DNA of 64,000 nt from an uncultured Desulfobulbaceae bacterium (GCA_947259115.1 CAMYKS010000006.1:1-64000), one strand, 5' to 3'; shown: positions 16,283 to 28,677, counted from the first letter of the stretch. Notes: a model not told the origin generated them from the sequence alone. Numbers and translations: made by a program.

Positions 16283-16304
16283 AAAAATGAATGTCCATTC
16301 ATTT
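16283..16304. promoter_or_regulatory. Inverted repeat AAATGAATG-TC-CATTCATTT upstream of cold-shock gene
   Basis: The 20 bases 16285-16304 form two 9-base arms with a 2-base centre, resembling a TetR-type operator. Read more loosely it is AAAAATGA-N8-TCATTT, the same outline as the sites at 1583 and 9813. It is about 135 bases upstream of the cold-shock start and 41 bases after the serine hydrolase stop. Confidence 0.45.
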
Positions 16305-16344
16305 AAACAATATTTTTTTACTCTGCCATAAAAAAATTATTTAT

Positions 16345-17487
16345 TTATGCCGGGGGGAAGAGTTTTTCCATAACCCTATCATGAAAATAGGGCCTAAATT
16401 GCTTAATATTTATGTTTTCCCTGCTGGGGTGCACCCGGTTGGTGAGTAACACGATTACAACTTCTTTTTCCGGATCTATCCAGAATGATGTACCGGTAAA
16501 GCCAAGATGCCCTACGCTTTTTTTTGATAAAAGTCTGCCACTGCTCGATTCTTTTGCTGCCGGTGTATCAAACCCGAGAGCCCTATTACTTCCAGATATT
16601 TCTCGCTGCCTGGTTAAAAAGTACACCAGGTCCTCTTTATTTATGTTCGGGTGTATTAGCGCTCCTTTCCACAAATCAAGAAGAATACCGGCATATGTTG
16701 TCACACCTGCTATGTTTCCAAATAGTCCACTGTGACCGGTTGCTCCTCCCAAGCTATAGCAATTATCATCATGAACCTCTCCACAGAGTACTTTTTTTCT
16801 CCAGGAGCATATTTCTGTTGCTACAAAATCTGTTTCTTTATGCGTTTTCTTTTCTTCAAAAAGCGGCTTATAAAATATTTTATTTTCCAGATTTAACGGC
16901 TTTAAAACCTTTTCTTCAACATAATGTGTCAGGCTGTATCCTGCTTTTATTTCAATTATTCTGCCAAGCAGCATAAAGCCAAGATCACTGTAAAGAGTTC
17001 TTGTTCCTGGCTCATACTCCAGTGGCTCTTGGAGTATAGCGTTTTCAACAAACTCATTTCTCTCTTTAATTTTTATGTCCCTTAAAATAGTAAAATATTC
17101 CCTGTGAGCCGGAAATCCTGAACTATGACTTAATAATTGCCGCGTGCTTATTGTACTCTTTATTCCTTTTATTTTTTTTCCCAACAGCGAGGGTAATTTT
17201 TCTTCAATATCAATTTTTTTTTCCTTAATGAGGCAAAGGATTGCCACTGTTGTCGCAAATGGTTTTGTTAGTGAGGCAAGATCAAAAAAATCATTTTTTT
17301 TAAGTTTCCTTTTTATTGGGTACAGCGTTGCATTGCCACTGTAGGTCAGCAATGTTTTTTTTTCTTTTCCCAAACCTAAAGAAATACCAACTGCAGCAGA
17401 AGGAAAATTCCCTTCTGAAATCCCTTTTTCAAGAAGTTTTTTTATCTCCTTTTGCAATGCCGAAAGAGGTGATTTATTGTTCTTCAT
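16345..17487 (-). CDS. Serine hydrolase, class C beta-lactamase/EstB-like
   Basis: 380 residues with all three motifs of the penicillin-binding/beta-lactamase serine hydrolase fold: S72-LTK75, Y165-SD and, near the C-terminus, HLGFTGTSFW in place of KTG. Such proteins act as esterases, D-amino peptidases or peptidoglycan hydrolases rather than true lactamases. No clear signal peptide is seen, so it may be cytoplasmic. Lysine-rich and AT-rich compared with genes on either side, as is dnaN, from which it diverges across an AT-rich gap. The ribosome site is weak. Confidence 0.9.
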   Translation of the reverse strand: MKNNKSPLSALQKEIKKLLEKGISEGNFPSAAVGISLGLGKEKKTLLTYSGNATLYPIKRKLKKNDFFDLASLTKPFATTVAILCLIKEKKIDIEEKLPSLLGKKIKGIKSTISTRQLLSHSSGFPAHREYFTILRDIKIKERNEFVENAILQEPLEYEPGTRTLYSDLGFMLLGRIIEIKAGYSLTHYVEEKVLKPLNLENKIFYKPLFEEKKTHKETDFVATEICSWRKKVLCGEVHDDNCYSLGGATGHSGLFGNIAGVTTYAGILLDLWKGALIHPNINKEDLVYFLTRQREISGSNRALGFDTPAAKESSSGRLLSKKSVGHLGFTGTSFWIDPEKEVVIVLLTNRVHPSRENINIKQFRPYFHDRVMEKLFPPA

Positions 17488-17833
17488 TTTTAACTATTTA
17501 CTACAGAGTTTAACTTATTGTAATTAAACAAAAAAAATACTTATTTCAATTACTAAAAAACATTGTTTTTTTCTTGTATTTACACTATACTTGAATATTT
17601 ATTTTACATTTTATTTTGTTTTGAAAATAATAGTAAATATTCATTTATGGATAATAATTTTTATATAATGTTAATAACTCCAAAACCTCTCTTTTAAACT
17701 TCTTTTTATAAATTTTTTCTTTAAAATATTTATAAAAATATCAATATATTATATTTGTTATTAACATATTAGTGCTCTTAATAATAATATTCTTCTTAAT
17801 ACATAATAAAATATTATAAAGAGGTATCAAACT
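17488..17833. other. Very AT-rich intergenic region before dnaN (possible origin region)
   Basis: 346 bases, well over 80% A+T, between divergent genes. It has many TATT/TTAA tracts. TATGGATAA at 17646 matches the DnaA box TGTGGATAA at 8 of 9 positions; TTATTAACA near 17759 matches only 7 of 9. No cluster of perfect boxes is seen, so an origin is possible but not shown. It must also hold the dnaN promoter. Confidence 0.35.
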
Positions 17834-18967
17834 ATGTCATTATCAATCAATGTATCTAAGGAAGATTTTTTACCCGCTCTTAACTCTTTGCAGAGTATAA
17901 CAGGGAAAAAAGGAACCATGGCTGTATTGGCCAATGTGCTTATCCAAACCCAAGATAATTTTATTGAAATTATAGCAACCGACCTGGAAGTAGGAATAAA
18001 AAAAAGCGTTGCAGCTGAAATAATAAGTCCCGGTTCAATCACCTTACCAGCAAAAATATTATATGAAATAGTAAAAGAATCAGGCTCAAAAAGTATAAAA
18101 ATTGAAGAAAAAGATAAAAACTGGGCCCAAATAAAAGCTGGTTCAAGCATGTATAACCTGGCAGGTACCTCCAGTGAAGAATATCCTGATTTCCCTGAGT
18201 ACATTGATGAATCTCTTGTATCATTACCTTCTGATATTATTAGGGAACTTATTGAAAAGACAATTTTCTCAGTGGCCCAGGAAAGGGAAAGCAACTATAC
18301 CCTGACAGGTATTCTTTTAGAAAAAGAAAAGAATGAAGAAGGCAAAAGTATACTGAGAATGGTTTCATCTGATGGTCATCGTCTTTCCATTATGAAAAAG
18401 GAACTAGATAAAGATAACGATGATATTATTATTGAAAAAAATACCCTTATTCCCAGAAAAGGGGTTTCTGAAATAAAGAAGGTATGTGAAGGACAGAAAA
18501 ATGTATCCATTGGATCTGATAAAAAACAATTTGTTGTTAAAACAAAAAACTCTCTGATGATTGTGCGCCTCATGAACGGAGAATTTCCTGATTATAGAAG
18601 TATTGTTGATGTTATAGAAAAAAATAATTTAATAGAGATTAATAGAATAAATTTTCTTGAATCCTTGAAAAGAACAAATCTTTTTACTGAAGACACATTT
18701 AATGCCATCCAGTTGAGTGTTGAAGATAATAAACTTGTACTGTCATCACAAAATATGGATTTCGGAAATGCAAAAGATGAAATTGAAATAAATTATACTG
18801 GAGAACCATTGGATCTTGGATTTAACTGCCGATATTTCATTGATACCCTCCAGGTAATGAGAAGTGATATGATAAAGGCCTATGTTAATTCAGACCAGAG
18901 TCCATGTCTTATTGAGGGTGATGATGACCTGGGATTTATAAGTATAATTATGCCAATGAAAATATGA
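17834..18967 (+). CDS. dnaN: DNA polymerase III beta subunit (sliding clamp)
   Basis: 377 residues, the usual clamp length, with three DnaN domains. The N-terminus MSLSINVSKEDFLPAL, the domain-1 element IIATDLEVGI, the SSDGHRL motif in domain 2, RLMNGEFPDY, and the C-terminal IMPMKI are all family hallmarks. The ring tethers DNA polymerase to DNA. It is followed by gyrB and gyrA, but dnaA and recF, its usual neighbours, are absent here. Codon use is AT-rich and lysine-rich compared with gyrB. AGAGGT is the ribosome site. Confidence 0.98.
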   Translation: MSLSINVSKEDFLPALNSLQSITGKKGTMAVLANVLIQTQDNFIEIIATDLEVGIKKSVAAEIISPGSITLPAKILYEIVKESGSKSIKIEEKDKNWAQIKAGSSMYNLAGTSSEEYPDFPEYIDESLVSLPSDIIRELIEKTIFSVAQERESNYTLTGILLEKEKNEEGKSILRMVSSDGHRLSIMKKELDKDNDDIIIEKNTLIPRKGVSEIKKVCEGQKNVSIGSDKKQFVVKTKNSLMIVRLMNGEFPDYRSIVDVIEKNNLIEINRINFLESLKRTNLFTEDTFNAIQLSVEDNKLVLSSQNMDFGNAKDEIEINYTGEPLDLGFNCRYFIDTLQVMRSDMIKAYVNSDQSPCLIEGDDDLGFISIIMPMKI

Positions 18968-19084
18968 ATATTGCTGAAATGAAACAGTAGTAACCAGCAG
19001 GGCCTAATAATTTTTTTACTAAACAATACTTGCAGGTGGATAGTTTATATGCGGCCGCAAAGTATATTAAAATTTAGATAATAG

Positions 19085-21508
<2,424 letters not shown>

Positions 21509-21589
21509 CAATTAGCCTCACCGCCCGATGCGCGGGATCATAAATTAATATTAACAAACAGGTATTATACTTAGACGGGTAAACACACG

Positions 21590-24094
21590 ATGGTGGAAGA
21601 AACAAAAGAAACACCCAAGGAAAACTTTCCTGATATATCCATAGAGGCCGAGCTGAAAAAATCCTACATGGATTATGCCATGAGCGTCATAGTCGGCCGG
21701 GCTTTGCCCGATGTCCGTGACGGTCTCAAGCCGGTCCACCGGCGCGCCCTTTTTGCAATGCGGGAGCTGAATAACTATCATAATCGTCCCTACCTCAAGT
21801 CTGCCAGGATTGTCGGCGACGTGATAGGTAAATACCACCCACACGGTGATACGGCGGCATATGACACCATTGTCAGGATGGCCCAGAATTTTTCAATGCG
21901 CTATCTTCTGGTGGACGGGCAAGGCAACTTCGGTTCTGTGGACGGCGACTCGCCGGCGGCCATGCGTTATACTGAGGCACGGATGACCAAGCTCGACCAG
22001 GAGATCATTGCCGACCTAGACAAGGAAACCGTCGAGTTCACCCCCACCTACGATAACAGCCACATGGAGCCGGTGGTCTTCCCGACCAAGGTCCCGACGT
22101 TATTGATCAACGGCTCTTCCGGGATCGCCGTGGGTATGGCTACCAACATTCCACCCCACAACCTGACCGAGGTGATGGACGGACTCATAGCCCTGATTGA
22201 AAACCCAAGTATCTCGATCCATCAACTGATGGAAGAGATCACCGGCCCGGACTTTCCGACCGGCGCTTTCATCTGCGGCAGGGCCGGCATCAGGGAGGCA
22301 TACGAAACGGGCCGCGGCTCGATCCTGATGCGGTCGAAGACCGAGGTTGAAAAGAGCAAGAAAGCCCACCGCGAATCAATCATTATCACCGAAATTCCAT
22401 ATCAACAGAACAAGGCAAGCCTGATTGAAAAAATAGCCCTGTTGATCAAGGATAAAAAAATAGATTCTATCTCCGAGGTCCGTGATGAGTCTGACCGGCG
22501 CGGCATGCGCATCGTTCTCGAGTTAAAAAAGGACGTGATCGCTGACGTGGTTTTGAACCAGCTTTATAAGATGACACCGCTGCAAAGGAGCTTCGGGGTA
22601 ATTCTCCTGAGTATTGTCAACGGCCGCCCGGAGATACTTAATCTTAAACAGATTCTGCAGCATTTTCTTCTGCACCGGAAAACCATAGTGTATCGCCGTA
22701 CGGCTTACGATTTGCGAAAAACTGAAGAAAAGGCCCACATCCTCGAAGGCCTCAAGATTGCCATCAGCAACCTCGATGAAGTGGTAGAACTGATCAAGGC
22801 ATCGCCTGGTCCGAAAGAGGCCAGGCAGGGGTTGGTGCAAAGGTATGAACTTTCAGAGATCCAGGCCCAGGCTATCCTGGATATGCGTCTCCAGAGGCTC
22901 ACCGGTCTTGAGCGTGATAAGATCATAGAGGAATACGAAGAGCTGATGCGTCAGGTCGTCCGATTTAAGGAGATCCTCGCTGATGAAAAACAGGTTTTGA
23001 AGATCATCCGTGAAGAGTTCGAGGAGATCAGGGAAAAGTACGGCGATGAACGGCGCACCGAGATAACAGAGGCCCCTGATGAGATTCTGCCTGAGGACAT
23101 GATTCCCCAGGAAGAGATGGTGGTCACCGTTTCCCATGAGGGTCATATAAAGCGCAACCTGGTTGACCTTTATCGTTCGCAGCGCCGTGGTGGTAAAGGA
23201 GTTAAAGGCATGCAGACCCACGAGGAGGATTTTGTCAACAGCCTTTACCTGGCAAACACCCACGATACCTTCCTGTTTCTGACCAACTACGGCAAGGTTT
23301 TCCAGCGCAGGGTATTTGAGATTCCGCAGGCCAGCCGTATCGCCCGCGGCAAGGCCCTGGTAAACCTGTTGGATTTGACTCCCGGTGAAAAGGTGGCGGC
23401 GATCATGCCGGTCAAGAGTTTTGAACTGGAGGAAGGAGAAGAACGCTACGTGATGATGGTCACCAGGAATGGTATCGTCAAGAAGACCGATCTTCGCGAA
23501 TATGCACGCTCCATGCGGCGCGGCAAGATTGCCCTGAAGATCAGGGAGGGCGATGAAATTATCTCGGCGGTCATGACCGGTGGTAATAATGATATTATGC
23601 TTTTTTCCAGCAACGGCATGGCGGTCCGTTTTAACGAGCAGAGAGTCCGACCCATGGGAAGAACGGCTTCAGGTGTTAAGGGCATGACCCTTAATCCCGG
23701 TGATACCGTGGTCGGGGTCGTGGTTGTTGATGACTACACCGAGTCTATCCTCTCTGTTACTGAGAACGGATTCGGCAAACGGACTTCGGTTGAGGACTAT
23801 CCGGTCAGGAACCGTGGCGGCAAAGGAGTTTTCACAATTAAGACCAGCACTCGGAACGGCAAGGCGATCGGTGCTCTTCAGGTAGTTGATGAAGATGAGA
23901 TCATGATGATCACCAACGGCGGCAAGATTATCAGGACCAATATGCAGAATGTCCGGGTTATAGGGCGCAATACCCAGGGGGTGAACCTTTTTAAACTGGG
24001 AGCGGGTGAAAAGGTCGTCGGCATGGACCGGATGGCCGAGCCTGCGGGTGATGAAGACGAGGAAAGCAACGATACAGATACATCAGCCGAGTAA
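21590..24094 (+). CDS. gyrA: DNA gyrase subunit A
   Basis: 834 residues. The catalytic tyrosine is in MRYTEARM. The quinolone-region helix reads [15 protein letters not shown], with threonine at the position of E. coli Ser83 and aspartate at Asp87. The C-terminal DNA-wrapping pinwheel starts with the GyrA box [10 protein letters not shown], which distinguishes it from ParC. The tail is acidic ([11 protein letters not shown]). It is paired with gyrB upstream. Confidence 0.98.
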   Translation: MVEETKETPKENFPDISIEAELKKSYMDYAMSVIVGRALPDVRDGLKPVHRRALFAMRELNNYHNRPYLKSARIVGDVIGKYHPHGDTAAYDTIVRMAQNFSMRYLLVDGQGNFGSVDGDSPAAMRYTEARMTKLDQEIIADLDKETVEFTPTYDNSHMEPVVFPTKVPTLLINGSSGIAVGMATNIPPHNLTEVMDGLIALIENPSISIHQLMEEITGPDFPTGAFICGRAGIREAYETGRGSILMRSKTEVEKSKKAHRESIIITEIPYQQNKASLIEKIALLIKDKKIDSISEVRDESDRRGMRIVLELKKDVIADVVLNQLYKMTPLQRSFGVILLSIVNGRPEILNLKQILQHFLLHRKTIVYRRTAYDLRKTEEKAHILEGLKIAISNLDEVVELIKASPGPKEARQGLVQRYELSEIQAQAILDMRLQRLTGLERDKIIEEYEELMRQVVRFKEILADEKQVLKIIREEFEEIREKYGDERRTEITEAPDEILPEDMIPQEEMVVTVSHEGHIKRNLVDLYRSQRRGGKGVKGMQTHEEDFVNSLYLANTHDTFLFLTNYGKVFQRRVFEIPQASRIARGKALVNLLDLTPGEKVAAIMPVKSFELEEGEERYVMMVTRNGIVKKTDLREYARSMRRGKIALKIREGDEIISAVMTGGNNDIMLFSSNGMAVRFNEQRVRPMGRTASGVKGMTLNPGDTVVGVVVVDDYTESILSVTENGFGKRTSVEDYPVRNRGGKGVFTIKTSTRNGKAIGALQVVDEDEIMMITNGGKIIRTNMQNVRVIGRNTQGVNLFKLGAGEKVVGMDRMAEPAGDEDEESNDTDTSAE

Positions 24095-24225
24095 TCTGAC
24101 CGGCGGGTACGATATGCCCGGCCGGCAGGTTGCGGTAGTCGCGGCTGAGAGCCCTTGTTATATTGACTCCAATGGGGGGAGAGTGTGAAGAATGTGAGCA
24201 GCAGGAAAGGCCGGGAGACGAGTTG

Positions 24226-25251
24226 ATGACAGTTGCAAAGATAGCTGTCATAGGAGCCGGCAGCTGGGGAACGGCCCTGACTAAACCCCTTGGTGATCTG
24301 GGACAAACGGTATCCCTCTGGGCCCATCGTAGTGAACACGTTGAAGAGCTCAAGGCGACGCGCCGGAACAAAACCTATCTCCCCGACTTTACTCTTCCTG
24401 AAACTGTTACGCCGGTTTCCGGCCTCCGTGAAGCGGTTGCAGGCCATGCTATTATCATCATGGTTGTACCCTCCCATGTTTTTCGTGAAGTATTTACAGC
24501 GCTCGAACCATATTTGGCCTCTGGCACCTATGTAGTTTCCGCTTCCAAGGGTATTGAAAATGATTCGCTGCTTACCATGACCCAGGTTATGGAGGATGTC
24601 CTGTCTTCTTCTGCAGGTGCAGGCGACAGAAACATTCAGACAGGTGTGTTGTCCGGCCCCAGTTTTGCCAAGGAGGTTGCAGCAGGAATACCCACGGCTG
24701 TTACCGTTGCTTCCCGGAGCAGGGAAGCGGCAATATATATCCAGAGGGCACTTTCCACCCCCCTTTTCAGAGTATATGGTGCGACGGATGTTATCGGTTT
24801 GGAACTCGGCGGGGCATTAAAAAACATTATCGCCATTGGCGCCGGAATCTGCGACGGACTGGGATATGGTACAAATACCAGGGCAGCCCTTATAACCAGG
24901 GGGCTGGCAGAAATAACCCGGCTGGGGGTTTCACTGGGCGCTGACCCACTGACTTTTTCCGGTCTGGGAGGATTGGGAGACCTGGTGCTTACCTGCACAG
25001 GAGACCTGAGCCGTAACCGCATGGTGGGATTTAAATTGGGACAGGGCAAAAAATTGAGCACCATCCTGTCAGAGATGAATATGGTTGCCGAGGGCGTAAA
25101 AACTACACGATCTGCCTGGAACCTTGCCAGAAAGGTTGGAGTAGAGATGCCGATCCTGGATCAGGTATACCAGGTTCTGTACCAGGATAAACCGTGTAAT
25201 GATGCGGTGAGGGATCTTCTCGGCCGTAGCCTTAAGGAAGAACAATGGTAG
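24226..25251 (+). CDS. gpsA: Glycerol-3-phosphate dehydrogenase [NAD(P)+]
   Basis: 341 residues making sn-glycerol-3-phosphate for phospholipids. N-terminal Rossmann motif VIGAGSWGTAL; GPSFAKEVAAGIPTAV and the catalytic lysine region ELGGALKNIIAIGAGICDGLGYG are family hallmarks. ATG at 24226 with GGGAG 8 bases before is preferred to an in-frame extension of 21 codons. One residue differs from common sequences: KPLGDLG where many have LA..G. It is followed at once by a hairpin overlapping its stop codon. Confidence 0.97.
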   Translation: MTVAKIAVIGAGSWGTALTKPLGDLGQTVSLWAHRSEHVEELKATRRNKTYLPDFTLPETVTPVSGLREAVAGHAIIIMVVPSHVFREVFTALEPYLASGTYVVSASKGIENDSLLTMTQVMEDVLSSSAGAGDRNIQTGVLSGPSFAKEVAAGIPTAVTVASRSREAAIYIQRALSTPLFRVYGATDVIGLELGGALKNIIAIGAGICDGLGYGTNTRAALITRGLAEITRLGVSLGADPLTFSGLGGLGDLVLTCTGDLSRNRMVGFKLGQGKKLSTILSEMNMVAEGVKTTRSAWNLARKVGVEMPILDQVYQVLYQDKPCNDAVRDLLGRSLKEEQW

Positions 25252-25281
25252 CAGGTGAGTAAAAATACTTCACCTGCTTTG
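25250..25281 (+). terminator. Hairpin terminator overlapping the gpsA stop
   Basis: AGCAGGTGA pairs perfectly with TCACCTGCT over an 11-base loop. The following T-run is short (TT-GC after the stem), so termination strength is uncertain. Confidence 0.65.
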
Positions 25282-25577
25282 CTATGTTGCGATTTTCGTC
25301 ACTGCGGCGTACCACTCGGAGTTTCGCTACGCTCGCTTACCTGTACGCCTCATTCCTCAAAATGCGCTCGCCTATTATCCGATTTTTTTTAAGCTGCCGG
25401 CTCCAAGTAGACTGCCTGAATTTTTTTGGGTTGTCAGCGAGGTTTTAGTGTTTGGTGCCGGAAAGTTTTTTGAGCGAAACCATGAATATTAATGAGTTGA
25501 GGCAGTCAGGTGCTTCGCTTTACAATAAGTTGCGAAGCGGCTGATGACACAGCAGGCGGGTTGCCTCAATTCGTGAA
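25282..25577. other. Structured non-coding stretch between gpsA and rdgB
   Basis: About 300 bases with no credible reading frame but several complementary segments: GACTGCCT (25410) with AGGCAGTC (25500), enclosing about 80 bases, and GCTTCGC (25512) with GCGAAGC (25532). It could be a long 3' region of rdgB, a small RNA, or a dispersed non-coding repeat. Confidence 0.3.
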
Positions 25578-26261
25578 TTAAACCATTTTATCCTCTGACC
25601 AGTCGTTGTGCTCAAACTGGGTGTGGTCCGGTTTTGGAGGCTTGGCTTCAGCCAGGCGCGCCTCCAGCCACGCCAGAACCTTGTCGAATTCTGCCGCAAC
25701 ATCACCAAGCGCTTTACCCCTGTGGCTTACCCTGTTTTTTTCCCGGCTTGATACTTCAGCAAAGGTTTTGCCATATTCAGGGTAGAAGAAGACCGGATCA
25801 TAGCCAAAACCAGAAGCACCATGCGGTTCAGTGGTAATTTCCCCTTCACAGCGGCCGTCATAAGTCAGGGCCGGGCCGGAAGGCACTGCAATGGATATGA
25901 CACATTCAAATGCTGCCCGTCTGTCGCTTTTCCCCTCCATTTCGTGCAGAAGCTTTGCAATATTTTCTTGATCTGTGGCTTTTTCGCCGGCATAACGGGC
26001 CGATTTTACTCCAGGGGCATCCCCCAAAGCAGCAACTAAAAGTCCGGAGTCATCGGCAATGGCCGGCAAACCGAGCACCTTTGCAGTAAATGCAGCCTTT
26101 TTGTATGCATTGGCGTCAAAGGTTGCTCCATCCTCTTCAACTTCAGGAATGGGACCAAAGTCATTGAGGTTTTTTATTTCCACAGGAAATTTTTCTAAAA
26201 GCTGCTGAAATTCTTTCACTTTGCCTTCATTTCTAGTGGCAAGGACAATTACTCTAACCAT
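25578..26261 (-). CDS. rdgB: XTP/dITP diphosphatase (RdgB/HAM1)
   Basis: 227 residues; removes non-canonical purine nucleoside triphosphates. Substrate motif LATRNEGKVKEF at the N-terminus, then EEDGATFDANAYKKA, the catalytic LPAIADDSGLLV, GVKSARYAGE, and SGFGYDPVFF with SHRGKAL near the end. ATG at 26261, preceded by GAGGAGAA, is clearly the start. The C-terminal 25 residues (from KPPKPDH) extend beyond the usual end and look unstructured. Confidence 0.97.
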   Translation of the reverse strand: MVRVIVLATRNEGKVKEFQQLLEKFPVEIKNLNDFGPIPEVEEDGATFDANAYKKAAFTAKVLGLPAIADDSGLLVAALGDAPGVKSARYAGEKATDQENIAKLLHEMEGKSDRRAAFECVISIAVPSGPALTYDGRCEGEITTEPHGASGFGYDPVFFYPEYGKTFAEVSSREKNRVSHRGKALGDVAAEFDKVLAWLEARLAEAKPPKPDHTQFEHNDWSEDKMV

Positions 26262-26647
26262 GATTTTTATTCTCCTCAAACCGTATCAAGTGAGTTATAC
26301 ATATATGCAAGTAAAGGGTTACACTATTGCATAATCCAGTAAAGATTGTTGACCTTTGGCAAGATGTGCAAAACTGCACTGTACTGCAATAAAATCTTTT
26401 TTCAAATCTGTTTCGCATCTATGGCTGCGGACTGGTTTTATCTTGTAGGGGTTTGCGTAAGGCTAACTGCCGGAGATGCAAAATTCGCATTACATATAGG
26501 TAAAAAGGGTATATTTTTTTTGCTGGGCAACCTTGTCACTTTCGCAAATATGGCGTATAAATCGCGTCACACCCTAAGCAATATAAACGGAAATACTTGC
26601 CTGGGTTATTTGTAAAAAAAATTAAACGGGAAAACTGGTGTCACGAA
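26262..26647. other. Intergenic region between rdgB and an unknown gene
   Basis: 386 bases between divergent genes. A possible frame of 89 codons (26346-26615) has cysteine- and aromatic-rich, non-biased content and no ribosome site, so I do not call it. ATGCAAAATTCGCAT near 26477 is a small dyad. No terminator or confident promoter was recognised. Confidence 0.4.
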
Positions 26648-27235
26648 ATGGCAGAAATTAAAAGCACACTTGAAAAAGTACTTGCCCGCGCTGCTTCCAT
26701 GGGCCAAGCAACTCAAGAGGAAATACAGGCCGAGGAACAGGTAAAAGACGGCATGCGCGTGGCGGCAGGCTACCTTCAAGGGAGTGTGCCTGACTTTTCA
26801 AGCGTTTTAAAGGCACCAAATGACCCAGAACCTGTCAAAAAGGGAATAGTTCAGGCCTTATTAAGGAATATTACCCTGCCAAGAGGAGACGAGAACCAAA
26901 GGGCCGAGAAGGCCATGCAGGGTCTCATTGAGCTTGCAAAAGGTAGTGGTGACCTGGTTTCAGTGTTTAAGGACATGAAAGGGATTTTAGATCATTACCT
27001 GCAGCACCAGGCTGAGATCAGGCAGCAGGTGGAAGATGCATTCAGGCAGCAGATGGAGCAGGCCATGGCCCAGCAGACAGGGCAGGCAGGTTTGGGCATG
27101 AAGGCAGACCCCACACAGCACCCCAAGTTTCAGGAGGAGTGGGCCAGGATAAAGTCAGACCTGGATAGTCAGTATAATGAGGCCTTGCAGCAGCATAAAG
27201 ATTTGGTGGCCCAGAGATTCTCCGTCACCATATAA
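26648..27235 (+). CDS. Hypothetical coiled-coil-like protein
   Basis: 195 residues, not recognised. Mostly helical and charged: an N-terminal segment with TLEKVLARAASMGQ, a middle with PEPVKKGIVQALLRNITLPRG, and a glutamine-rich region (HQAEIRQQVEDAFRQQMEQ followed by AQQTGQ) that looks like a coiled coil. No signal peptide, membrane helix or cysteine in the main body. The start is taken as ATG 26648; a 17-codon upstream extension is possible, as neither has a strong ribosome site. It precedes a small unknown gene and a peptidase in the same direction. Confidence 0.7.
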   Translation: MAEIKSTLEKVLARAASMGQATQEEIQAEEQVKDGMRVAAGYLQGSVPDFSSVLKAPNDPEPVKKGIVQALLRNITLPRGDENQRAEKAMQGLIELAKGSGDLVSVFKDMKGILDHYLQHQAEIRQQVEDAFRQQMEQAMAQQTGQAGLGMKADPTQHPKFQEEWARIKSDLDSQYNEALQQHKDLVAQRFSVTI

Positions 27236-27289
27236 AAGAAAAAGAACATGACCCACAGCCGATTTCGGTGAGATGGGGCAGCGACTACT

Positions 27290-27553
27290 ATGGAAATAGA
27301 AATTCATCTGGATTTAGAAGAGGCGGCGCCGGAGGATTATGCAAAGATTAAGCAGCGCGTAGCTGAATGGTATGCGGAAGGAGCTGAAATACGGTATGAT
27401 AAAAACTGTTTCGGCCAGATGATAGAACTTGAAAAACCCTTCAACTATAGGGTTAATCTTGGCAGTGTTGACGCAATTGAGACAATCCGGGATCTGCATG
27501 CCAGGGTATATCGCCTGGGAGCCAAGGCATATATTTACTTCGTTCCCTTATAA
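27290..27553 (+). CDS. Small hypothetical protein
   Basis: 87 residues, not recognised. An alternating pattern (MEIEIHLDLEE, helix EDYAKIKQRVAEWYAEG, strand YRVNLGSVDAIETIRDLH, strand AKAYIYFVPL) suggests a compact alpha/beta domain. One cysteine at about residue 41. It lies 54 bases after the previous unknown gene and 17 bases before the M24 peptidase, so all three may be co-transcribed. Clean codon use and defined ends support it as real. Confidence 0.6.
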   Translation: MEIEIHLDLEEAAPEDYAKIKQRVAEWYAEGAEIRYDKNCFGQMIELEKPFNYRVNLGSVDAIETIRDLHARVYRLGAKAYIYFVPL

Positions 27554-27570
27554 GTGAAAAATTCATTCCT

Positions 27571-28677
27571 TTGATTGCTTGCCTGTTGAAACCACTTGAT
27601 AAAATACAACATACAATAAGACGCAAAAGGGCTGACGCTCTTTTGGTTACCCAACCTGAGAATAGACGTTACCTCAGCGGCTATACCGCCACCGACCTTT
27701 CCATTGCTGAAAGTTCAGGCCTCTTGCTTGTTCCTCGGCTTGGAAGTCCTCTTTTGTTAACCGATTCCCGTTATCAACTCCAGGCCGAGCAGGAGGCAAC
27801 CGGCTGTGAAGTTGTGCTGGTACAAGATAGCTGGCTGGGAACACTGGGAAAATTAATGGCTCGACTGTCCATCGGGAAACTGGCCTTTGAAAGCCACTAT
27901 ATGCTGTATGATACAGCCTTAAAACTCATGAGAATGAGCCAAAAGCAGGGCGTTGAATTAATTCCAACCAGCGGTATGATAGAAAAGTTGCGGGTCCGAA
28001 AATCCCCTCAGGAAATACAAAAAATACAAGAGTCAGTGCTTTTGAATGAATCAATTTTTAAAGAGGTGTTGGCGCATTTAAAACCGGGCCGGTCAGAAAG
28101 GGAAGTTGCCCGGGAAATAGAGGCAACAATGATGCGGAGGGGAGCTGAAGCTCCGGCGTTTTCCACCATTGTTGCTGCCGGGCCTAATGCAGCCTCACCC
28201 CATGCAGTACCGACCGACAGGTTCATTAAGAGAGGCGAAACCATAATAATTGATATGGGGTTGAGGCTCGATGGGTACTGCTCAGATATGACCCGGACGG
28301 TGGTTTTGGGTACGCCCGACAAGCACACAGTAAAAATTATACGTTTAGTGCGCCAGGCCCAGAGCGCTGCACTCAAAACCATCAAAGCCGGCATCCTGGC
28401 CCGGGATGCAGACAGGGCCGCCCGGGAGGTAATTTCCAGGGCGGGATATGGCAGAAACTTCGGGCACGGTCTCGGGCACGGTGTTGGTCTTGCAGTACAC
28501 GAGCCACCGTCCCTAAACAGAAAGCGGCGCAATAAACTCCAGCCGGGAATGGTCGTGACCGTGGAGCCCGGCATCTATATTCCAGGCTGGGGTGGGGTTC
28601 GTTTGGAAAACATGGTTGTTGTTGAAGAAAGAGGGTATACCATGCTCAACCGGGACACCACGTTTCTTGACCTGTAA
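27571..28677 (+). CDS. M24B metallopeptidase (Xaa-Pro aminopeptidase-like)
   Basis: 368 residues with a creatinase-type N-domain (about 1-135) and a pita-bread peptidase domain. Metal ligands are visible in order: IIDMG and CSDMTRT (two aspartates), FGHGLGHGVGLAVHE (histidine), VTVEPGIYI (glutamate) and VRLENMV (glutamate). It cleaves an N-terminal residue before proline. The start is uncertain: TTG 27571 is used, the next candidate is TTG 27586, and no ATG lies early enough. The cytoplasmic enzyme probably serves peptide turnover. Confidence 0.92.
   Translation: MIACLLKPLDKIQHTIRRKRADALLVTQPENRRYLSGYTATDLSIAESSGLLLVPRLGSPLLLTDSRYQLQAEQEATGCEVVLVQDSWLGTLGKLMARLSIGKLAFESHYMLYDTALKLMRMSQKQGVELIPTSGMIEKLRVRKSPQEIQKIQESVLLNESIFKEVLAHLKPGRSEREVAREIEATMMRRGAEAPAFSTIVAAGPNAASPHAVPTDRFIKRGETIIIDMGLRLDGYCSDMTRTVVLGTPDKHTVKIIRLVRQAQSAALKTIKAGILARDADRAAREVISRAGYGRNFGHGLGHGVGLAVHEPPSLNRKRRNKLQPGMVVTVEPGIYIPGWGGVRLENMVVVEERGYTMLNRDTTFLDL

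Noticed and set aside
16345-17487. Antibiotic-resistance beta-lactamase
   Set aside because: No signal peptide, H-x-G in place of KTG, and closer to esterase/peptidase-type serine hydrolases.
17646-17767. DnaA-box cluster
   Set aside because: Only one 8-of-9 and weaker matches in extremely AT-rich sequence; expected by chance.
21838-21873. Quinolone-resistance change in GyrA (Thr at the Ser83 position)
   Set aside because: Threonine at this site is natural in several bacterial groups, so it is not evidence of selected resistance.
26346-26615. 89-codon gene in the rdgB upstream region
   Set aside because: No ribosome site, unbiased codon use, and no recognisable protein pattern.
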